A stretch of DNA of 17,790 nt from Holophagaceae bacterium (lineage in GTDB: Bacteria; Acidobacteriota; Holophagae; Holophagales; Holophagaceae): NCBI GenBank assembly GCA_003158505.1, contig PMJK01000090.1, forward strand, positions 213 through 18,002, given 5' to 3'. Positions 13,602-17,790 of the stretch are shown here, piece after piece. The translations under genes and the position numbers were made by a program. How positions within the stretch are numbered: the first letter of the stretch is position 1; the number at the start of each line of letters is the position of its first letter. The notes beneath the pieces were generated by a model that had not been told where the DNA came from, ran no database searches, and was given only the letters and a program-made list of their open reading frames with translations.

Positions 13602-14047
13602 CGTTTACCCTCCTCACGCTTGAACGTCTTCGTGATGGTTCGGAATGTGGAACGGTTGGTGGAATTCATTTCCCATTGATGGAAGGTCACTGCCTTGTCT
13701 GTGATGGCGGTGATTTCCGCATCCTTGAAGCGGTGCCCAACGGGTAGCCATCGGACATTGCCGCGGCTATCTGAAATTATTGCGAAATTCTTGCCATCCT
13801 TCTTGATCATGCCCTTCACGGCGATGTCATCCAGCACGTCCACGGCATCAGCCGGGCGCTCGTCCCTCGGCGCGGAAAAGGGATCCCTCTGGATCGAAGG
13901 ATGGTAGGGCGTGGCCTTGATAACGGCCACATCTTCAACCGCTGGTGAAGCAGGGGCTGGTATTGGAGCTGATGCCGACTGGCCCGGACCCTGCGCGAGC
14001 AGTGCGGTTCCAGTAAGCAGGAGCATTGATAAGCGTGGTCGGATCAT
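13598..14047 (-). CDS. pilP: Type IV pilus assembly protein PilP (no lipobox)
   Basis: PilP links the PilN/PilO inner-membrane complex to PilQ. The 149-residue protein has the family segment RDPFSAPRDE at about 54-63, a linker helix, and a C-terminal beta domain (KGMIKKDGKNFAIISD, then WLPVGHRF). The N-terminus is a signal-peptide-like MIRPRLSMLLLTGTALLAQG. In Neisseria, Pseudomonas and Myxococcus PilP is a lipoprotein, but this one contains no cysteine at all, so it would be cleaved by signal peptidase I or stay anchored by its signal helix. A Pro/Ala-rich disordered stretch at 22-38 follows, as expected. GAGGA precedes the ATG, overlapping the pilO stop region. The position between pilO and pilQ supports the assignment. 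Confidence 0.93.
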   Translation of the reverse strand: MIRPRLSMLLLTGTALLAQGPGQSASAPIPAPASPAVEDVAVIKATPYHPSIQRDPFSAPRDERPADAVDVLDDIAVKGMIKKDGKNFAIISDSRGNVRWLPVGHRFKDAEITAITDKAVTFHQWEMNSTNRSTFRTITKTFKREEGKR

Positions 14048-14056
14048 GGCGATTCC

Positions 14057-14665
14057 TCAATCCTCTTTGGCATTCGCCTTGGGGGCGGGGGCAGTTGGCT
14101 TCGGCACAGAGTCAACCGGAGGAGGCTCGGGATTGTAGATGAAGGCGCTGATGGTGCACTTGACCGAGGCGGGATAAACGCTGCGATTGTCGGCCTTTCG
14201 GGTGAACTCGATATTCGAGATATTGATGATCTTGTCATAACCGGACACCAGCGATGCGAACTGGCCAAAGGAGTGGAATCCCACGCGAAATTCGAAATCC
14301 ACTGGTTTTTCAGTGTAGTACGTGTCCTTCCGTTCAGGTTTTTTGGAGAAGGAAACCTGGTCGATGCCCGCATCATCGGCAATCTTCTTGATCCGATAAG
14401 GAATCTCACCGTAGTCCGTGTCCGAAGGCATGATCTTGATCAGTTCTTCGATTCGCTTGTCCTGCTTGGCTACTTCTTCGCGAAGCTTCTCATAGCTGGC
14501 CTTCAGGAGCTTGCCTTTGTCGACCTGGTCCTGGAGGTTCTTGACATCCACATGGATGGCCTCAAGGTCAGTCCGCTTGCCACCTAGAAGAAAGTAGACC
14601 AGTCCAGCCAAGACAATGCCCGCCAGCGCGCCCACACCGATCTGTTTCTGAAGTTGAGGATTCAT
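14057..14665 (-). CDS. pilO: Type IV pilus inner-membrane protein PilO
   Basis: PilO pairs with PilN in the inner-membrane alignment complex. The 202-residue protein has a short cytoplasmic N-terminus (MNPQLQKQIG), one membrane helix (about 10-27), a coiled coil at 32-80 (DLEAIHVDVKNLQDQVDKGK and KLREEVAKQDKRIEELIKIM), then a periplasmic ferredoxin-like fold with the typical pattern DDAGIDQVSF, VDFEFRVGFHSFGQFASLVSG and IINISNIEF. The C-terminal 25 residues are Pro/Lys/Ala-rich and probably disordered. A GAGG-type site lies close before the ATG, 8 bases after the pilN stop. No missing key feature is seen. Confidence 0.94.
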   Translation of the reverse strand: MNPQLQKQIGVGALAGIVLAGLVYFLLGGKRTDLEAIHVDVKNLQDQVDKGKLLKASYEKLREEVAKQDKRIEELIKIMPSDTDYGEIPYRIKKIADDAGIDQVSFSKKPERKDTYYTEKPVDFEFRVGFHSFGQFASLVSGYDKIINISNIEFTRKADNRSVYPASVKCTISAFIYNPEPPPVDSVPKPTAPAPKANAKED

Positions 14666-14673
14666 GGCCTACC

Positions 14674-15273
14674 TCAGACGGCGTTCTGGAGTTCAAAGGA
14701 AATGGTGAATTCAAATGCGCCGGTGGAATTTCGATTCGCACCCGGGTAATTGATCTTCTTGAACCAGCGGGTCCGAGACTGAAGGTTTCCATAGAAGGCA
14801 TTGATGGATTCGAAGTTCCGAGCCTCACCTTCCACCGTGATGGCCATGCCCTTTTGAGAGACCTTCTTGAACCAAACGTCATCAGGCAGGCTGTTTGCCA
14901 ACTCTTCCAGGAAATGGACCGGCAGGGTCTGCTGGCGCTTGAGGGTGCTCATCACCTCTTCTTTTTTCTGGAGCGTTTCCTTTTTTTCACGAAATTTTTT
15001 CTCTAATGCGATGTAGGGCTCGTACTGCTTCCTGTCCTGCTCAAGGACCGCCTTCTTCTTCTCTGCTCTGGTGAATTCGCTGTTCAGCCAAAGGTAGTAG
15101 GCGCCACCGAAGGCGGCAAAGATGAGACCCACCACGACGCCAGCTATGGGCAAGCTGGATCGACTGCCTCCTTCGCCCGTATAAACCTGGACAGGTTCCG
15201 CCGAACCTTTGTCGCCGCCTTTTTTGGCTCCTGTCGGGGCCAGGGCGTCACCGAGTAGGTTGATCTTGATCAT
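14674..15273 (-). CDS. pilN: Type IV pilus inner-membrane protein PilN
   Basis: PilN binds PilM through its cytoplasmic tail and PilO through its periplasmic domain. The 199-residue product opens with MIKINLLGD, the conserved PilM-binding INLL motif. It then has a Gly/Lys-rich linker (15-40), which is longer than in Thermus or Pseudomonas PilN, a membrane helix at about 41-62, a coiled coil at 66-118 rich in Lys/Glu, and a periplasmic beta-alpha domain with LPDDVWFKKVSQKGMAITVEG and FEFTISFELQ. The ATG overlaps the pilM stop as ATGA. The coiled coil is encoded by three A-runs of 6-7 bases, unusual in this GC-rich context. Confidence 0.95.
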   Translation of the reverse strand: MIKINLLGDALAPTGAKKGGDKGSAEPVQVYTGEGGSRSSLPIAGVVVGLIFAAFGGAYYLWLNSEFTRAEKKKAVLEQDRKQYEPYIALEKKFREKKETLQKKEEVMSTLKRQQTLPVHFLEELANSLPDDVWFKKVSQKGMAITVEGEARNFESINAFYGNLQSRTRWFKKINYPGANRNSTGAFEFTISFELQNAV

Positions 15274-16352
15274 CGGTCCCCCACTTGGCGCATGGCCAGC
15301 CCAACAACTACGGCTGCACCGCCGCCAATTTCACGAACCGTAATGGGATCTTCGGTGCGGCCATCAACTTCAATGAGCTGAAACGGATTGAATCGGTCCA
15401 CAGACACGCGTAAGCGATCGCCCAGCACTTCCAGCAGACCATGGATCATGGATCCGCCTCCACAGACCAGCACACGATCCATGCGATCAACCTTGAAGCT
15501 GCTTCTGAAAAAATCCAGGGTCCTTACGAGTTCATCTGCGAATGCAATCGATACTGCATTGATAGAAGGCTGGATCTCTTCCGGCTCTCGGCCTTCCGAG
15601 GCCTGGTTCCGCTTCAGGAGTTCAGCCGCTTCCCGGGTAACACCCCAGTCCTCCATCAGTTTTTCCGAATATCGACTGCTGCCCCAGGCCATGTCGCGCC
15701 AGAACACGGACTTGCCTCCAACCATCATGGTGAGGTTGGTGAAGGTAGCGCCCATGTTCACCAGGGCCACAACTTCATCCCGCCCGGCTCCCATGGTGTT
15801 GATCTCATAGGCATTCTGGACGGCAAACACATCCACATCCACGACCTTGGGGCTGCACCCTGCCTGGGCGACACAGCTGACGTAGGCCTCCAATTTGTCC
15901 TTGCGGCAGGCCACGAGAACCACATCCATGTTCCCTTCGCCTGCCCGCTCCTCGATGAGGTAGTAATCCAAAGCGTAGGAATCCAGACCTTGACCGGCCG
16001 GGAAGAAACTTTCAGCCTCCCAGCGCACGGACTCGGCCAATTCGGCTTGGCTCATCAGGGGAAATGTCACTTTTTTGACCATCACCTGCTGGCCGGACAA
16101 GGAAATGGCCACTTCCTTGGCCTTGATTTTCTGCTCCGCGAGAACCTGCCGAATGGCCGCCGCAACCGCGTTACTATCCATGATATCCCCGTCCACGATT
16201 GCGTCCGATGGCAGGGGAACCTGGCCCAATTTCTGGAGCCGATAGCGGATGTTGGTGCCCTTTCCCATCTGCTGAAGTTCACAGACTTTCACGGAACTGG
16301 AACCAATATCCAAACCGACAAGACTTTTGGTTTTGCTTCCGAAAAGACCCAC
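15270..16352 (-). CDS. pilM: Type IV pilus actin-like ATPase PilM
   Basis: PilM is a cytoplasmic actin/FtsA-fold protein that binds the N-terminus of PilN and anchors the pilus machine. The 360-residue product starts GLFGSKTKSLVGLDIGSSSV, the family's phosphate-1 motif. It continues with ISLSGQQVMVKKVTFP, a SHS2-type subdomain, VALVNMGATFTNLTMM (phosphate 2), and VLVCGGGSMIHGLLEVLGD (adenosine loop). GTG 16352 is chosen because GAGG lies 6 bases upstream and the protein then begins exactly as other PilM proteins do. GTG 16364 adds four residues but has no ribosome site. It is the first gene of pilMNOPQ, with a probable promoter in the 76-base gap upstream. Confidence 0.95.
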   Translation of the reverse strand: MGLFGSKTKSLVGLDIGSSSVKVCELQQMGKGTNIRYRLQKLGQVPLPSDAIVDGDIMDSNAVAAAIRQVLAEQKIKAKEVAISLSGQQVMVKKVTFPLMSQAELAESVRWEAESFFPAGQGLDSYALDYYLIEERAGEGNMDVVLVACRKDKLEAYVSCVAQAGCSPKVVDVDVFAVQNAYEINTMGAGRDEVVALVNMGATFTNLTMMVGGKSVFWRDMAWGSSRYSEKLMEDWGVTREAAELLKRNQASEGREPEEIQPSINAVSIAFADELVRTLDFFRSSFKVDRMDRVLVCGGGSMIHGLLEVLGDRLRVSVDRFNPFQLIEVDGRTEDPITVREIGGGAAVVVGLAMRQVGDR

Positions 16353-16383
16353 CGGATGCCTCACTAGGAAATAAGTAATGGAA

Positions 16384-16411
16384 AGATTACCGCTGGAATG
16401 GATTAGGTCAA
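16384..16411 (-). promoter_or_regulatory. Probable promoter of the pilMNOPQ operon
   Basis: On the minus strand, TTGACC (16411-16406) matches the -35 box at 5 of 6 bases. After a 16-base spacer follows TAATCT (16389-16384), a weak -10 (3 of 6). It lies in the 76-base gap between the second phosphatase gene and pilM, which is AT-richer than the surroundings. No other promoter-like pair is better by eye, and transcription from the upstream phosphatase could also read through. Confidence 0.4.
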
Positions 16412-16428
16412 GGTTAACTATGCTTGCA

Positions 16429-17196
16429 TCAGGCTTTATCGGACTGCCAATCGACTAGGATTACCGTAATATTGTCCTCGCCCCCACGTTCTCTTGCTGC
16501 ATAAATCAATGATTCAACAGCAAGTTGAAGATTTTCAGCTTGTTCCACGATCTCCCATATCTGTTTGTCACCGATCATTCCTGACAGGCCATCGGAGCAA
16601 AGCAAGAGTCGCTCCGATCTGGAAAGTTCCAGGTTCTGGACTTCCACATCCAGATCCCCGCCATTGCCCAAAGCCTGGGTGATCACGTTCCGGAAGGGAT
16701 GTACTCGGGCCTCTGAAGGCGTGAGAATTCCATTCGCCACCTGCTCGGCCACCCAACTGTGGTCGCGGGTCACCTGGCGGATGCCCTCTGGTCCGAGGAT
16801 GTATGCCCGGCTATCTCCAACATGCGCCAGGGTGATTTTTGGGCCGTGGAAGAGGCCGACAACCACCGTGGAACCCATGGTTTCACGCTCTGGGTTGCGC
16901 CGAATGTCTTGTGCGATGGCCTGATCAGATAACAACAGGGCCACCTTCAGTCGATTCCCATCGTAGGACAGGGAGGGATCGTACTCGACAGGCCAGGTAC
17001 GGTCCTTTTCCAAGGTTTCACCCACGAACCGGGCCACGGTCTCCACCACGATCTGACTGGCGACTTCCCCGGCTGCATGTCCACCAAGGCCGTCTGCCAC
17101 CATGAATAGGCCGAGGTCAGGATCCACCAAATAACTGTCCTCATTGTGTTTCCGGACACAACCCACATCGGTGATACCCGCTGCACGAATTCCCAT
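16429..17196 (-). CDS. PP2C-family serine/threonine protein phosphatase
   Basis: This is a second stand-alone PP2C phosphatase, 255 residues from ATG 17196. The frame is open to 17226, but AAGGG lies close upstream of 17196 and the N-terminus then matches the family (GIRAAGITDVGCVRKHNED). Motifs: RKHNED at 15-20, VADGLGG at 33-39, MGST at 107-110, VGDSRAYIL at 126-134, LCSDGLSG at 199-206 and GGEDNITVILV at 238-248; all metal ligands are present. It lacks the C-terminal extension of the enzyme at 9187-10107. It begins 2 bases after the J/TPR protein's stop and lies just upstream of pilM on the same strand. A signalling role near the pilus genes is suggestive but unproven. Confidence 0.96.
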   Translation of the reverse strand: MGIRAAGITDVGCVRKHNEDSYLVDPDLGLFMVADGLGGHAAGEVASQIVVETVARFVGETLEKDRTWPVEYDPSLSYDGNRLKVALLLSDQAIAQDIRRNPERETMGSTVVVGLFHGPKITLAHVGDSRAYILGPEGIRQVTRDHSWVAEQVANGILTPSEARVHPFRNVITQALGNGGDLDVEVQNLELSRSERLLLCSDGLSGMIGDKQIWEIVEQAENLQLAVESLIYAARERGGEDNITVILVDWQSDKA

Positions 17197-17198
17197 GA

Positions 17199-17790
17199 TC
17201 AACCCTTTCCTGTCAATCGACTCCATAAGTCCAATACTTGATCCAGGAGGCCCTTGGGAGGGCCGGAGATCTGTTGCTGTTGACGTGGTGCAGCCTGACC
17301 TTTGGTCCCTTTGACACCCTTCCCTGGAGCGGCGGCCCGCAGTTTGGGGTGATTCGGCGAGATCTCCCGGGCCGCCTGGAGGTGCCGTTGAGCCCTGGCC
17401 GCCATGCCCAGCGTTTGGAAATGACCGGCCAACCGGATATGGTTTTCCACATCGCGAGGGGCTAACCGAACGGCAGCTTCGAGGGCTTTCACTGCGGCCC
17501 GGAGGTCGCCACCTTCTTTTTCCAGGATGGTGGCCATCAATGCATGGTACTTCGATATTTTGTCATCCAATCGAATGGCGTAGTGGATGAGTGCGCGCGC
17601 CTGATCAGTTTTTCCTTCGTCGAAGGCAACTTTTGCCATGTTCGCCCAATCTTCCGGAGTCCGTTCTTGGGCGGATTCGGGTTCCTTGATCGCCGCTGCA
17701 GGCTGGGTCTTTGGCATCTGCTCCTGCATTGCGAGTCTATTGGCCGGATCCTTGAGCATGCTGAAAGCCTCGGCCAACTCGCGGAATTTC
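17199..17790 (-). CDS. J-domain/TPR protein, C-terminal part (5' partial at window edge)
   Basis: The frame runs off the right edge, so the N-terminus is missing. The visible start reads KFRELAEAFSMLKDPANRLAMQ, which looks like the last helix of a DnaJ J-domain (a F-x-x-x-x-x-A-Y/F-x-x-L-x-D pattern). A charged Pro/Ala linker follows. Then come at least three TPR-like helical pairs: WANMAKVAFDEGKTDQARAL, ISKYHALMATILEKEG with AVKALEAAVRLAPRD, and ENHIRLAGHFQTLGMAARAQ with LQAAREISPNHPK. The tail is Lys/Gly/Gln-rich with PKGLLDQVLDLW at the end. TTG 17777 could be a start only if the J-domain reading is wrong. The gene is followed after 2 bases by the phosphatase. Protein-protein scaffolding is inferred from TPRs. 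Confidence 0.75.
   Translation of the reverse strand, partial: KFRELAEAFSMLKDPANRLAMQEQMPKTQPAAAIKEPESAQERTPEDWANMAKVAFDEGKTDQARALIHYAIRLDDKISKYHALMATILEKEGGDLRAAVKALEAAVRLAPRDVENHIRLAGHFQTLGMAARAQRHLQAAREISPNHPKLRAAAPGKGVKGTKGQAAPRQQQQISGPPKGLLDQVLDLWSRLTGKG

Noticed and set aside
15441..16367. 308-residue plus-strand open frame antisense to pilM
   Set aside because: pilM is unambiguous on the minus strand; the antisense product is His-rich shadow sequence.

Overview
The window is GC-rich, gene-dense bacterial chromosome with almost no spacer DNA. It is full of 4-base ATGA gene overlaps and shows no tRNA, rRNA, CRISPR array, prophage or insertion sequence. The genes point to a Gram-negative, motile or adherent bacterium: a pilMNOPQ type IV pilus cluster with an outer-membrane secretin, a lipoprotein, and a periplasmic cell-wall amidase. 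The mix of a divergent PII protein, an RdgC-like pair and PP2C phosphatases suggests Acidobacteriota (Holophagae/Geothrix-like) or a deltaproteobacterial relative. That placement is inference, not demonstrated.

Layout. 1-1128 (+): the tail of a DUF2062-like membrane protein, then ybaB and recR, a DNA-repair pair. 1133-3166 (-): a 2Fe-2S ferredoxin, then amtB followed by a glnB/glnK-type PII gene, an ammonium uptake and nitrogen-sensing module. Upstream of amtB is an AT-rich control region with a perfect inverted repeat. 3296-3808 (-): a YqgE/AlgH protein, divergent from a five-helix membrane protein of unknown role (3852-4589, +).

4593-10107 (-): one long directon. In order of transcription it holds a PP2C phosphatase, an RdgC-like protein split over two reading frames, a LysM-like/Amidase_3 cell-wall hydrolase, a lipoprotein, purE, a MogA/MoaB-type protein and a 71-residue small protein. 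Most junctions overlap or lie within a few bases. Two genes probably use TTG starts. 10264-11502 (+): a divergent 3-hydroxyacyl-CoA dehydrogenase homologue, a 50-residue single-helix membrane protein and a 66-residue zinc-ribbon-like protein, ending at a strong bidirectional terminator.

11562-17790 (-): a J-domain/TPR-type protein entering from the right edge, a second PP2C phosphatase, and the pilM-pilN-pilO-pilP-pilQ operon with its own probable promoter. PilM, N, O and P form the inner-membrane alignment complex and PilQ the outer-membrane pore.

No dramatic new system is visible. The points most worth checking are the PII protein lacking the modifiable T-loop tyrosine, the split RdgC-like locus co-transcribed with a phosphatase and an amidase, the 3-hydroxyacyl-CoA dehydrogenase missing active-site asparagines, the cysteine-free PilP, and inverted repeats in two control regions.
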